Notes: generated from the sequence alone by a model not told the origin. Shown: positions 1-8,899, counted from the stretch's first letter. The stretch: DNA of 64,000 nt from Acetomicrobium sp. S15 = DSM 107314 (GCF_016125955.1 NZ_JADEVE010000073.1:1-64000); one strand, 5' to 3'. Program-made: numbers and translations.

Positions 1-90
1 CAGCTGCGAGTTCTGCGGGAGCTCGACAAGGCCTTGGCCTCCTACAGGATAGTCGCCCAGGAGCAAAGAGGGTTGGTGCCGAAGGATTGA
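1..90 (+). CDS. C-terminal tail of an unidentified protein (partial)
   Basis: The window opens inside a reading frame that runs without stops from base 1 to a TGA at 88-90, giving 29 residues that end in LVPKD. The fragment is charged and probably helical (QLRVLRELDKAL at its start) but too short to assign. The 5' end lies outside the window. It is convergent with the ferritin/VIT1 gene that ends at 209, and the inverted repeat at 160-205 lies between the two stops. Confidence 0.5.
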   Translation, partial: QLRVLRELDKALASYRIVAQEQRGLVPKD

Positions 91-159
91 CCGAAAAGAA
101 GTACGTGATATGTGATGCGTAAGAAACGTTAAAAATCGTGATGCGTGAAAGACTACAGA

Positions 160-210
160 ACACGATAAGCGATACGTTAGACACATAACGTATCGCTTAT
201 CGTGTGTTTT
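160..210. terminator. Perfect 19-bp inverted repeat between convergent genes
   Basis: Arms at 160-178 and 187-205 are exact reverse complements separated by 8 bases, and the right arm is followed by GTTTT. The position between two convergent stop codons fits a bidirectional terminator. The arms are long and not very GC-rich for a simple terminator. The 9-mer gtgatgcgt also occurs twice just upstream (112-120, 138-146), so a dispersed intergenic repeat is an alternative. Confidence 0.5.
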
Positions 211-1078
211 AGATGTCTACGTTTAAGAGTTTCTTAGCCAAAAGTCCTATGAGGAACGAAACGCCAGCTACGCCGAAAGCTATACCGATCATCTCTAAGA
301 AAGCGGGCTTAAAGGCTTTTTCTCTCACTACAGAGACGAAGAACGTAAAAATCAAGATCACCAGGGCGCCGTTGCCCAGGCACCAGACGAGCGCCATATA
401 CGGGTTGTCCAGCAGGAAATAGGGCATGATTAAGAAGCAGACGGTGAACACATAGGCTATTCCCGTGTAAAGGGCGGCTTTGAGCGGATGTTGAGCCGAT
501 GGGTCCGATTTCTTGGAGAGGTACTCCGAGGCCGACATCGAAAGCGAGGCGGCTATGCCCGTTATTAGTCCAGCCAGACCTACTACATTGCTCTTGGCCA
601 GTGCAAACGTTAAACCAGCGAGCGTACCGCTGAGTTCAACGAGTGCGTCGTTCAGGCCGAGGACCATCGACGATATGTAGCGGAGACGTTCCTCGTCGAT
701 GATCGAAAGCAACTCCCTTTCGTGCTCTTCTTCTTCCTTTTGTATCTCCTTGGCTTCGGGGATGAACTTAGCTAGCCTTTCATAAGCCGACTCGGCCTTC
801 CTCTCTCCCTGTTCCATCAGGTTGGTGGCGAACGTTATGCCGAAGACGGTGGCGGCGAGGAGATAAAGGAAGACCTTTGCTCTGTCGGGCGACACATCCT
901 GTTCAGTATAAAGACTCCATCGTTGGGCATGGCGCCTTTCGTCCTCGGCGATCCTTTGCAATACATCGGCATTTCTGCCCTTCGTCCGCCGCGCCAAGGC
1001 GGAGTAGACGTGATACTCTGTGATCTCATTCCGTTGCAGCGCGAGGATTTCTTCTTTCACTGTCGTGTAATCCTGCAA
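209..1078 (-). CDS. Membrane-bound ferritin: rubrerythrin-like domain fused to VIT1/CCC1 transporter domain
   Basis: This 289-residue protein has an N-terminal four-helix ferritin-like domain (about residues 5-135) with diiron-type carboxylates: E18/E21, then EDERRH (E47, H50), and a second E-rich EExxH stretch near residue 115. The C-terminal half (about 135-289) has several membrane helices and the glycine/serine-rich pattern of the VIT1/CCC1 iron/manganese transporter family (ITGIAASLSMSASEYLS). Proteins of this architecture (MbfA type) bind iron through the ferritin domain and export it across the inner membrane, limiting peroxide stress. The start is a TTG preceded by GGTGA; an ATG just upstream is out of frame. 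It is divergent from another ferritin-like gene, which supports an iron/oxidative-stress role. Transport direction is inferred from the family. Confidence 0.85.
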   Translation of the reverse strand: MQDYTTVKEEILALQRNEITEYHVYSALARRTKGRNADVLQRIAEDERRHAQRWSLYTEQDVSPDRAKVFLYLLAATVFGITFATNLMEQGERKAESAYERLAKFIPEAKEIQKEEEEHERELLSIIDEERLRYISSMVLGLNDALVELSGTLAGLTFALAKSNVVGLAGLITGIAASLSMSASEYLSKKSDPSAQHPLKAALYTGIAYVFTVCFLIMPYFLLDNPYMALVWCLGNGALVILIFTFFVSVVREKAFKPAFLEMIGIAFGVAGVSFLIGLLAKKLLNVDI

Positions 1079-1111
1079 GTTAACGTCACCGCCATTCCTT
1101 CGCGAGACATT

Positions 1112-1140
1112 TTGCTTTTGTTTTTATATGTTAACATAAT
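1112..1140 (+). promoter_or_regulatory. Putative sigma-70-type promoter of the ferritin-like gene
   Basis: TTGCTT (1112-1117), a 17-base spacer and CATAAT (1135-1140), about 100 bases upstream of the start at 1241, in an AT-rich divergent intergenic region. Confidence 0.45.
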
Positions 1141-1240
1141 TTTTAGCAGCACATAAGAGGCAAAGCAACGCATGGTCTTTGTGAGGAATCCGTGGCCATA
1201 TGGCATAACGACTTGTGTTAAAAAAGAGGGAGGGAGACGA

Positions 1241-1747
1241 ATGCGCGCCGAAAGCATGGAGCTCAAAGGTTCTCTGGCATATGCCATCCACGCCGAGATC
1301 CAGGCCGAGGAGTTTTACAGAAATTGGGCAAATTCTGTTTCTCCTGTCACTACCGAGGAGGCTTTGCTCAAAACCGAGCTTGAGAAGTTGGCTGAGTGGG
1401 AAGAGGGCCATGCTAACCAGCTCAAAGAGCTGTACGAGAGGTCCTTTGGGCAGAAGTTCGTGCCTGATCCTGAAGTGGTCGTCGATCCAGCACTAAAGGT
1501 ACGGGCGGATTGGTTTGGGGGCGGCGAAAAAAATCTCGTAGCTTTATCGGTCGCCTACGTTTCGGAGACGTCAGCCGCAGCTTTTTATGATAGGTTGGCG
1601 GAGCGCGTCGACGGCAAGTTGGTCGAGTTGTTTGAAGGCTTAGCCGATATGGAACGCGATCACGCAAAAACGATCCTTAAGCGCTACAGCGAGCTCAGGG
1701 AGATGATCGAGAGGGAAAGCATCTCCAGGATGTTGGGCGAAGGATAA
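1241..1747 (+). CDS. Ferritin-like/rubrerythrin-family protein
   Basis: This 168-residue protein consists of two helical repeats typical of the rubrerythrin/ferritin-like superfamily. Candidate diiron ligands are E and ExxH-type motifs: AEIQAEEFYRNW with WEEGHANQLKEL in the first half, and SETSAAAFYDRL with MERDHAKTIL in the second. No rubredoxin-like CxxC domain is present, so it is an 'erythrin' type rather than a classical rubrerythrin. The frame is open further upstream, but the ATG at 1241 is preceded by a strong GGGAGGGAGA ribosome-binding site. It is divergent from the membrane ferritin gene. Likely role: peroxide reduction or iron handling in an anaerobe; the exact substrate is unknown. 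Confidence 0.75.
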   Translation: MRAESMELKGSLAYAIHAEIQAEEFYRNWANSVSPVTTEEALLKTELEKLAEWEEGHANQLKELYERSFGQKFVPDPEVVVDPALKVRADWFGGGEKNLVALSVAYVSETSAAAFYDRLAERVDGKLVELFEGLADMERDHAKTILKRYSELREMIERESISRMLGEG

Positions 1748-1777
1748 CAGAAAAATTGTCTTGTTAAGTGTTATTCG

Positions 1778-1815
1778 TTCGCCCTCAAATAAAATGGTTC
1801 TTGTAACAGGGCGAA
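1778..1815 (+). terminator. Possible weak terminator after the ferritin-like gene
   Basis: TTCGCCCT (1778-1785) and AGGGCGAA (1808-1815) are exact inverted arms with a 22-base loop, followed by TGCGTTTT. The loop is long, so this is only a weak candidate. Confidence 0.25.
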
Positions 1816-1854
1816 TGCGTTTTCGGCAGGCTTTTGGGCGGGACCGCTCCCATC

Positions 1855-1883
1855 TTGTGAAGCAGGTTCTGTGTCTATATAAT
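1855..1883 (+). promoter_or_regulatory. Strong sigma-70-type promoter for the TRAP operon
   Basis: TTGTGA (1855-1860), exactly 17 bases, then TATAAT (1878-1883). Transcription would start near 1890, leaving a leader of about 50 bases before the GTG at 1944. Confidence 0.7.
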
Positions 1884-1943
1884 GTTTTTCGAAGAGAAGG
1901 CGGATTGACAGTTCGACATCATGTTTAAAGGGAGTGAGGTCGG

Positions 1944-2981
1944 GTGAAGAGGGCTATTTGTATGATGATGGGCATCATGCTTATAGGAGTAATGATGTTG
2001 GTCGGCGTGGCAGAGGCTGAGAGCTTCAAGATGAAGCTGGCCAACGCGGGGCCTGCGGAGTCGTCGGACAGGACGGTCATAGCCGTCGATGTATTCAAAA
2101 ATTATGTCGAAACGAAATCCCAGGGCAGGATAAAGATCGATGCCTTTCACGCCTCGCAGCTCGGCAGCGAGAAGGAAATCTTGGAAGGACTGAAGATGGG
2201 GACGATAGAGCTCGGAACGATCACCACTGGTCCGATTCCGACGCTTTTCAAACCTATCATGGTTTTCGACATCCCTTATCTCTTCCCCAGCGAGTATGTG
2301 GCTTGGCAAGTTTTGGACGGGCCCTTCGGGGATGAACTGATGGAAGCCATGAGGGTCCAAACGGGTGTGCGAAGCCTGGCGGTGAGCGAGAACGGCTATC
2401 GTCACTTCTTCACCGGGAAGAAGGCCATCCATTCCCCCGATGACATGAAGGGGTTGAAGCTGCGCACTATGGAAAACCCCGCCCACATGAAGCTCGTCGA
2501 AGCCTTGGGGGCGTCCCCGACTCCCATAGCCTTTGGGGAGCTGTATATGGCCCTCCAGCAAGGGGTCGTCGACGGGGCGGAGTGTCCTATCACGCTCATA
2601 AATAACATGAAGTTCTATGAGGTGCAGAAGCACGTAGTGCTCGACGGCCACCTCTATAATCCGTTGATCCTTTTCATAAATGACGGCCTGTGGAAAAAGC
2701 TCTCTCCAGAGCTCAGGCAGATCATGTATGAGGGAGCGCAGTTCTACAATATCACCCAGCGAGCTCTGACGCAGAGGCAGATTCAGACGGGGCTTGAGAA
2801 TTTGAAGGCCAACGGTATGGAGGTTTATGTCCCCACACCTGAAGAAATGCGAGCCTTCAGGGATCTTTCGCAATCCGCAGTGCTTCCCTATGTTAAGGAG
2901 CAAGCGGGAGAGGAGTGGGTGGAAAAGATCATGAAGGCCGTCGAGGAAGCTGAAGAAAACCTTGCTTCGAGGGTGAAGTAG
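1944..2981 (+). CDS. dctP: TRAP transporter solute-binding protein, DctP family
   Basis: This 345-residue periplasmic receptor has an N-terminal signal peptide (hydrophobic residues 5-22, AEA-type cleavage near residue 25). The mature protein has DctP-family features: an early LANAGPAESS segment, the conserved substrate-binding region around RTMENPAHMKLVEALGASP, and the LQQGVVDGAE segment that follows the carboxylate-binding arginine. It captures an organic acid or related anion and hands it to the DctQM permease. The start is GTG preceded by AAAGGGAGTGAGG. It is first in the dctPQM operon, with dctQ starting 3 bases after its stop. The substrate cannot be told from sequence alone. Confidence 0.93.
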   Translation: MKRAICMMMGIMLIGVMMLVGVAEAESFKMKLANAGPAESSDRTVIAVDVFKNYVETKSQGRIKIDAFHASQLGSEKEILEGLKMGTIELGTITTGPIPTLFKPIMVFDIPYLFPSEYVAWQVLDGPFGDELMEAMRVQTGVRSLAVSENGYRHFFTGKKAIHSPDDMKGLKLRTMENPAHMKLVEALGASPTPIAFGELYMALQQGVVDGAECPITLINNMKFYEVQKHVVLDGHLYNPLILFINDGLWKKLSPELRQIMYEGAQFYNITQRALTQRQIQTGLENLKANGMEVYVPTPEEMRAFRDLSQSAVLPYVKEQAGEEWVEKIMKAVEEAEENLASRVK

Positions 2982-2984
2982 GTT

Positions 2985-3491
2985 TTGGACAGGCTCCTCC
3001 GTTCTTTGGACAGGTTTGCGACCATCTGCGTGATCTCGCTCATGGGGATCATGAGCGTCATCACCTTTGTGGCGGTGTTTTTTCGTTTTGTGATACACTC
3101 TCCGCTCACTTGGACGGAAGAAGTGGCGCGCTATATGATGGTGTGGGTGACGTTCATGGGAGCGGGGTTAGCCATGGGGAGGGGGAGGCATATAGGAGTG
3201 ACCATGGTCCTTGACCTCCTCCCGCGGCGCCTGCGCATTATAGCGGATACCTTGGCCAGATATATCATGGCGGCTTTCTTCTGTGCCATGATATATTACG
3301 GCGCAAAATTTACGTTGAGCCTGAGGATGCAGATATCGCCAGCCATCGGCCTCCCCATGATATTTCCTTATATAGCGGTGCCGATAGGGTGCTTTTATAT
3401 GCTCCTCCAGGTCTTGCTGCTCGGGCGCGGGAGGAATGACGGGGAAGCCTCCCGCGCGGCCGACTTGAACACGGAGTGTGAAGATCAATGA
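2985..3491 (+). CDS. dctQ: TRAP transporter small permease, DctQ family
   Basis: This 168-residue membrane protein has four predicted transmembrane helices and the DctQ signature (FVIHSPLTWTEEVARYMMVW near residue 40, then MGAGLAMGRGRHIGV). It pairs with DctM to form the sodium-driven membrane part of the TRAP transporter. The start is TTG, three bases after the dctP stop. Its 3' end overlaps dctM by four bases (ATGA), consistent with coupled translation. Confidence 0.92.
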   Translation: MDRLLRSLDRFATICVISLMGIMSVITFVAVFFRFVIHSPLTWTEEVARYMMVWVTFMGAGLAMGRGRHIGVTMVLDLLPRRLRIIADTLARYIMAAFFCAMIYYGAKFTLSLRMQISPAIGLPMIFPYIAVPIGCFYMLLQVLLLGRGRNDGEASRAADLNTECEDQ

Positions 3492-4762
3492 CGTGGGTCA
3501 TTCTAATCTCCTTCGTCGTGACGCTCGTATTTGGCGTACCGCTTGCCGTCGTCTTGGGCGCCACGGGGTTTACAACGCTCATCTTCATGGGCATTCCCTT
3601 AGAGGTGGTGGCGCAGCGCATGTTTACGGGGATAGACTCATTTCCTCTCATGGCGGTGCCGTTTTTCATATTGGCCGGCGACCTCATGAATAGAGGGGGC
3701 ACTACGATCCGATTGATCAATTTCGCCAACAGCCTTGTGGGCCATATCAGGGGCGGGTTGGGCCACGCCAACGTGGTGGCCAACATGTTCATGGCTGGCA
3801 TAAGCGGCTCATCCGTGGCGGATGCGTCGGCCATAGGTTCCATAATGATACCCGCCATGGAGAAAGCCGGATACGATCGTCCCTTTTCGGCAGCCCTGAC
3901 GGCATCAGCGGCGACGATAGGTCCCATAATTCCGCCCAGCATCATCATGGTCATATACGGCGTATCGGTCGGGGTGTCCGTAGGGGGCCTTTTTGCCGCC
4001 GGCTTCATCCCAGGGGTAATGCTCGGCCTCGCCCTGATGCTCATCGTTTACAGGGAATCGCTAAAAAGAAACTACCCGAAGGAAGGGCACTTCTCCTTTG
4101 GTAGGATGCTCAAGAGCCTTTATGGGTCTTTTTGGGCGCTCCTCGCTCCGCTCATAATCTTGGGCGGCATATTGGGAGGGATTTTTACGCCCACGGAGGC
4201 CGCTGCCGTGGCTGTGGTCTATTCCTTTTTTGTCGGCAAGTTCGTCTTCCGCGAGATAAAGTGGCGTGACTTGCCCCGCATCTTGCTCGATAGCGGCATA
4301 ACGACGGCTACTGTATTGTTCATCATATCAACGGCCAACGTCTTTGCTTGGGTCATAGCAGCCAACATGATACCTCTGCGCCTGGCGAACGTTTTTCTCT
4401 CTATAACAGATAATCCAGTCTTGTTTCTCTTGCTTGTGAACGTTTTTCTTCTCATCGTGGGCATGTTTATGGAATCGGGAGCAGCTATTATCCTGCTTGC
4501 CCCGATACTTGCGCCCATAGCGCATAGATTGGGCGTAGATCCGCTGCACTTTGGTTTCGTCATGGTTTTAAACTTGGCTATAGGCATGGCTACCCCGCCG
4601 GTAGGCGTGTGTCTCTTCGTCAGCTGTGGCATAACAGGGCTGTCGCTCGAGGTCATATCCAAAAATGCCATGAAATTTATAGGGGCGGAAATCGCGGTTC
4701 TGCTCGTCGTAACGTATATAGAACCGATATCGATGTGGCTCCCGAAGCTACTGGGCTTTTAG
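3488..4762 (+). CDS. dctM: TRAP transporter large permease, DctM family
   Basis: This 424-residue protein is built almost entirely of membrane helices, with DctM hallmarks: MAVPFFILAGDLMNRGGTT near residue 55, ISGSSVADASAIGSIMIPAM near 105 and IGPIIPPSIIMVIYG near 145. It is the channel-forming, ion-coupled subunit that accepts substrate from DctP. Length is typical of the family. It is the last gene of the operon and convergent with the HD-GYP gene. No clear terminator is visible in the 57 bases between them. Confidence 0.94.
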   Translation: MTWVILISFVVTLVFGVPLAVVLGATGFTTLIFMGIPLEVVAQRMFTGIDSFPLMAVPFFILAGDLMNRGGTTIRLINFANSLVGHIRGGLGHANVVANMFMAGISGSSVADASAIGSIMIPAMEKAGYDRPFSAALTASAATIGPIIPPSIIMVIYGVSVGVSVGGLFAAGFIPGVMLGLALMLIVYRESLKRNYPKEGHFSFGRMLKSLYGSFWALLAPLIILGGILGGIFTPTEAAAVAVVYSFFVGKFVFREIKWRDLPRILLDSGITTATVLFIISTANVFAWVIAANMIPLRLANVFLSITDNPVLFLLLVNVFLLIVGMFMESGAAIILLAPILAPIAHRLGVDPLHFGFVMVLNLAIGMATPPVGVCLFVSCGITGLSLEVISKNAMKFIGAEIAVLLVVTYIEPISMWLPKLLGF

Positions 4763-4819
4763 GGGTGAAGGACAGCAGGGCTTCGTTAACAGACTCGACG
4801 CGGTAGGTGGTAATCCGAG

Positions 4820-6238
4820 TCAGGGATCGCTATCGGGGCCTTTGGCGTTTGCAGGATGCTCAAGCTCAGAGATGGCCATCTGTTCAGGGGAAACGTCACA
4901 GTATGTTTTGAGAGGGATAGTTTCCAGGTCGAACGAAAGACCCTGCAATGCTTTCGAGCGCACAAGAGCTTCTACCGCCGTGCCTGAAATTTTCCCCTCT
5001 GATGCGCTTTTTTTCAGGCTTTCGGTCGCCTTTTCGTGGGGAAATCCCTTACGGTAAGGGCGGTCTTCCCTCATAGCAGCGTATATATCTGCCACTTGGA
5101 GGATGAGTGACAGGAGCGTCAGCTGATCGCCGCTCACCCCCCAAGGGTAGCCGCTGCCATCCAATCTCTCGTGGTGCGTGGCAGCTACGAAGGCGACGTC
5201 GTTTAATTTGTCGAAGTCTTTAAATAACAGATAAGAGAGATAGACATGTTGGCGCATCAATGTCCATTCCTCCGGCGTTAGAGAATGGGCCTTGTGCAGT
5301 ATCGCGTTGGGCGTGGCGATCTTTCCCAGGTCGTGCATGAAGGCTGCGAGGCGCAGTGTTTTTATTTCCCGTTCGGTAAGCCCCATCTCTTTTCCCAGGA
5401 AAACGGCCGTCTGTACTACGTGAAGGGTATGTTTTTTGGTGAAGGGACTTTTGGCGTCTATTACTTGTGACAACGTCTCCATGAAGTGAGACAACTCATC
5501 CAGCGATAGAAAGACTACCTCGTCGGCGATGGAAAGGAGCTCTCTTTGCCACCAGTTGGGGTATGCCATGCTTGACCAGAGGTGATCCCTCTTTTCGAGG
5601 AGCTTCTGGAGCACGGAGACGGTATTAGGGTCCAACTCGCCGCTCGCGGCGAGGGAAGCGAGCATCTTTAGGATACGCTTTCTCGACAATGGGCCGTCCT
5701 CTTTGAGTAGAAACGCTCCCGCTAAGCGGTCACAGGCGTTCATGATGGCCGCAGCAGCTTTTTTCTCCTCTTCCAGATCCAGGTCTTTCAAGATCCTGTA
5801 AGGATGATGATGAAGCAGGATGAGCGGAGCGAGTTTCTCTAAAGTCGGCAATCGCCTTATCAGGTCGTAACCAGTTCTTGCATGACGCGGAATGCCCCCT
5901 CGCTGTGACAGCTCCTCCTGCAGTCCCTCCAGCGCGGAGATGCTTTCCCAGTAGTCGATTGCGGCTTCGTCTTCGTGATCTTCATGTGGTTCATCATCCC
6001 ACCACGGATTGGACAGGAACATGCCCAAATCGTGGACGAGGCTTGCACGCACGAGGACCTTGACGGCTAGGCTTCCAAGCCCCATGTTTGTGGCCACCGC
6101 CCAGGAGAGGACGGCCACTCTCATATGGTGATCGTCTAAAGCTGGCACTAATCTCTCGAGTAGCTGAATAAATTGAAAAACCAGTCTCAACGGGGAAATT
6201 GCGGTGTCCGAAGGGTATGCTCGAACCTTCTCTTTCAA
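4820..6238 (-). CDS. Tandem HD / HD-GYP domain protein (probable cyclic-di-GMP phosphodiesterase)
   Basis: This 472-residue cytoplasmic protein has two metal-dependent HD domains and no membrane segment. The N-terminal one (about residues 30-230) has HHMRV, VHDLG and LHHHP motifs. The C-terminal one (about 255-440) is a canonical HD-GYP domain with KHTLHV, MHDLGKIATP and HHERLDGSGYPWG, ending with ADIYAAMREDRPYRKG. HD-GYP proteins hydrolyse cyclic-di-GMP. No receiver or sensor domain is fused, so input may come through the first HD domain. The start is TTG with a GGGAGAGATGG ribosome-binding site. It lies downstream of the exopolysaccharide export genes on the same strand, which suggests co-regulation of surface polysaccharide and second messenger. 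Confidence 0.87.
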   Translation of the reverse strand: MKEKVRAYPSDTAISPLRLVFQFIQLLERLVPALDDHHMRVAVLSWAVATNMGLGSLAVKVLVRASLVHDLGMFLSNPWWDDEPHEDHEDEAAIDYWESISALEGLQEELSQRGGIPRHARTGYDLIRRLPTLEKLAPLILLHHHPYRILKDLDLEEEKKAAAAIMNACDRLAGAFLLKEDGPLSRKRILKMLASLAASGELDPNTVSVLQKLLEKRDHLWSSMAYPNWWQRELLSIADEVVFLSLDELSHFMETLSQVIDAKSPFTKKHTLHVVQTAVFLGKEMGLTEREIKTLRLAAFMHDLGKIATPNAILHKAHSLTPEEWTLMRQHVYLSYLLFKDFDKLNDVAFVAATHHERLDGSGYPWGVSGDQLTLLSLILQVADIYAAMREDRPYRKGFPHEKATESLKKSASEGKISGTAVEALVRSKALQGLSFDLETIPLKTYCDVSPEQMAISELEHPANAKGPDSDP

Positions 6239-6341
6239 ACGCCATCTCTCCCAACCCGTAGGGGATTTATTTGCATGTCAGCGTTGCGACGGTTATCTTG
6301 CCGGATTCGACTTCCAAACGGCAGCAGTTGTTCTTTGATTT

Positions 6342-7499
6342 TTAAGACGCGGATAGGGCTTTTATTCCGCGGGCCAGGAGCCTTTTCGGCATTTCCTTCG
6401 CGAGGCGAGAGATGATCTGGGCATGCCAGTCGAAGCTGAAAAACGGCGCCGACCGCTCCGCAACCTCATCGTTGAAGACGAGGTTCATCAGAGAGGCGAT
6501 AGCCTCGTCGCTCAAATAGCGGGCGAACTGGCGCAGGCGCAGCCCGGCTTCGATTTCTTTCGAAAGCAACGCTCGCCACCTTTCGTCGTAAGCGGAGAGC
6601 CTCTCGGAGCTCACGTCGTTCTCTTCCAAGGCTTTGGTTAATACGTCTACCGCTATACTCGCGCAAAGCAGGCCGAAGTAAACGCCTCCCCCCGTGGTGG
6701 TCTTTACCTGCCCGGCGGCCTCTCCCACCACAATGACCCCGTTGGAAACGGTTCTTGGCAAGGAGCCCATCGGTATGGAGGCTATAACGGGCGTGGGCGC
6801 CCCCCTCAGGCGCGGTCTTATGCGAGAGTCCTCCAGAAATGAGAAAAAGCGCTCCCTTGGGCGGTCGTAAGATAGAAGTCCCACGCGGGCGCGTCCGGGT
6901 GATGCCGGCACAACCCAGGCGAATGAGCCCGGAGATATGACCCTACCTATATAGACCTCTACCTCTTCTGCGTCGGCAAAGGAAACATCGGCCTGAGCGC
7001 CCCAGATGAAGCGTTTTAAGCGCCCAAGGCCCAGCTTTGTCGTCAGGTTTGATCTTCCACCGCTGGCTATAATCACGCTCCTACTGCGAAAAACCTTCCC
7101 CCCTTGCATAGTTATTGTGCAGTCATTAGAGGAAGCGGAAATGGCAGACACTTTAGAACCTGTTTTAATTTGTGCGCCGCACCTGCGCGCAGAATCGGCC
7201 AAGAGGGCGTCGAAGTGCGGCCGATTTACGACGCGGGCCAATACGCGGTCGGCCGCATAGCGAGTGCTCGTTCCGAGAGGGCCAAAGACACAGAGGGAAG
7301 TTATCGAGCGCTCCACGGCCTCCTCCGGCAGACGGAAACGCCTGAAAGCTTCATCGCCTATTAGGCCGGTGCAGCGAGCTGGCAAGCCAATTTTTTCGTG
7401 CTCTTCGACTACGAGGGTGCGAAAACCCTTCTCAGCGAGGAACCGAGCCGCAAAACAGCCGACCGGCCCACCGCCTACAACGATTACGTCGTAGATCAA
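6342..7499 (-). CDS. FAD-dependent oxidoreductase, geranylgeranyl-reductase-like family
   Basis: This 385-residue flavoprotein opens with an FAD-binding Rossmann motif (DVIVVGGGPVGCFAARFLAE) followed by a glutamate-rich second strand end (VVEEHEKIG) and the ARCTGLIG segment typical of the geranylgeranyl reductase/digeranylgeranylglycerophospholipid reductase group. A second FAD motif, GVIVVGEAAGQVKTTTGGG, lies near residue 270. Such enzymes reduce isoprenoid double bonds, for example of polyprenol or quinone side chains; the substrate here is unknown. The start is TTG preceded by AAGGGGGAT. It lies 17 bases downstream of the Wzz-like gene on the same strand, so a link to lipid-carrier or polysaccharide metabolism is possible but only inferred. 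Confidence 0.8.
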   Translation of the reverse strand: MIYDVIVVGGGPVGCFAARFLAEKGFRTLVVEEHEKIGLPARCTGLIGDEAFRRFRLPEEAVERSITSLCVFGPLGTSTRYAADRVLARVVNRPHFDALLADSARRCGAQIKTGSKVSAISASSNDCTITMQGGKVFRSRSVIIASGGRSNLTTKLGLGRLKRFIWGAQADVSFADAEEVEVYIGRVISPGSFAWVVPASPGRARVGLLSYDRPRERFFSFLEDSRIRPRLRGAPTPVIASIPMGSLPRTVSNGVIVVGEAAGQVKTTTGGGVYFGLLCASIAVDVLTKALEENDVSSERLSAYDERWRALLSKEIEAGLRLRQFARYLSDEAIASLMNLVFNDEVAERSAPFFSFDWHAQIISRLAKEMPKRLLARGIKALSAS

Positions 7500-7516
7500 G
7501 GCGCCATCCCCCTTCG

Positions 7517-8845
7517 CTAAGTTGGCTTAGCGCTGGATTTTCGGAAGCGCAGGTAACTTTTAAGTTGAGCCATTTTTGCGGCGCGCTCGGGGTCGTTGGA
7601 TGCATTGTGGAGAAATTCGAGGAAGAAGGCCAAAAAGATCGAGAGGAATAGTCCCAATACCCCGGCTATAGCCACCATGAGCCTGCGCTTGGGCTTGTAT
7701 TTGAGCTCCGGCGGCACGGCAGGGTCCACGACTTGAACCACCATCGCCTCTTGAGCTTCAGCCATTTTAGCTTGTTCATACTGATTCAATATCATTCTGT
7801 TGAGCGTTTCATAGAAAGACACGTCTCGTAACTTTCGCAGGTACTCGATGCTCGCCTGGGGAAGCTCTTTCAGAGATATCGCGCTCAAGTTTTCCTTGCT
7901 ATTTTCTGCTTGAGTTTCAAGCTTTTTTAATTGGCTTCTGAGTCCTTCTAACTCTGCTTGAAGTCGTTGAATCTCTGGGTTTTGAGTAGTAGCAAAACTT
8001 CGAAGGGCTGTAAGGCGTATCTCCCGTGAACGGATCTCTGCTTGGAGATTTGCTATGGCGCTCATAAGGCTCGAGGCTTGAGCAGGAGCGCTCAGGATAC
8101 CGGTTTCCTCCTGATATCTTTTTAGGTCTTCCTCGGCCTGAATTAAAGAAAGTTGAATCTCCTTGAGTTGTCCCTCTAAAAACAGGCGCTGCTGTGCAGC
8201 AACTGTTATGGCTAAGTCCTGCATGAGACGCTGCAGTTCCTCCACGGCGGCGTTTGCTATTGTTGCGGCAAGCTTGGGATCTTTGTCTTCAACGGAGACA
8301 GTTATAAGGCCCGTTTTAGAGTCCACTTGGGCCGAAAGGGCGTTTGATAGTGTGTCCCTTGCTTCCTGGCGTTTTTCGACCTCGTAGTAAGAAAGGAGAT
8401 CAAATTTATCGATCAATGTATCCATGATGGTCCGGCTATTTATTATCCCTACCATCATGTTGCTAGGTGTAGGTGCCATTCCCATGGCGCCCCTTGCAAA
8501 ATCAGGAATATTTACAATGCTGGCAGAAATGCCTGCCTTAGAAAGGGGCGGGACGAGGCGCGTCTCGGCTCTGTATATAGGAGTCATGATGAGGCTTATG
8601 ACGCCGGTTACAAACGCCACACCCAGCGTGAGCAAGAGTATCAGGCGCTTATGTTTAGCCAGCACCAGAACCAAGTCGAGCAGGTCGATTTCATCTTCTT
8701 CATATTCATATGCATATGGCGGAGCGTATGCGTCGGCCGTATGCGTCGGCCGTGTCTTGGAGGCCGCTCCCACAGCGACCTCGTGACCAGCCCCTCCTGA
8801 AGCGGCGTCGTCATTTGTTGAGTTGGGATGATGTTCTTCAGCCAA
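7517..8845 (-). CDS. Polysaccharide chain-length determinant, Wzz/GumC-like
   Basis: This 442-residue protein has a cytoplasmic, acidic, tyrosine-rich N-terminus (residues 1-65). Transmembrane helix 1 (about 68-90, LILLLTLGVAFVTGVISLIM) leads into the Wzz domain (PIYRAETRLVPP). A long coiled-coil periplasmic region (about 190-370) follows, then helix 2 (about 395-415) and a short cytoplasmic tail. A proline-rich segment PAVPPELKYKPKRRL precedes helix 2, as in Wzz proteins. There is no fused BY-kinase domain. It sets polysaccharide chain length and bridges synthesis and export. Start TTG with AGAGGTGA upstream; the SLBB export gene lies immediately upstream in the same operon. Confidence 0.88.
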   Translation of the reverse strand: MAEEHHPNSTNDDAASGGAGHEVAVGAASKTRPTHTADAYAPPYAYEYEEDEIDLLDLVLVLAKHKRLILLLTLGVAFVTGVISLIMTPIYRAETRLVPPLSKAGISASIVNIPDFARGAMGMAPTPSNMMVGIINSRTIMDTLIDKFDLLSYYEVEKRQEARDTLSNALSAQVDSKTGLITVSVEDKDPKLAATIANAAVEELQRLMQDLAITVAAQQRLFLEGQLKEIQLSLIQAEEDLKRYQEETGILSAPAQASSLMSAIANLQAEIRSREIRLTALRSFATTQNPEIQRLQAELEGLRSQLKKLETQAENSKENLSAISLKELPQASIEYLRKLRDVSFYETLNRMILNQYEQAKMAEAQEAMVVQVVDPAVPPELKYKPKRRLMVAIAGVLGLFLSIFLAFFLEFLHNASNDPERAAKMAQLKSYLRFRKSSAKPT

Positions 8846-8899
8846 TCAATTCACCTCTTATCCCCTCTATTACACATATAATCAAGTAGTATAATTGCT

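Noticed and set aside
1875-3098. 407-codon open frame on the minus strand
   Set aside because: It lies entirely opposite dctP, is His/Arg/Leu-rich and low in family-like motifs, and is explained by codon bias of the real gene.
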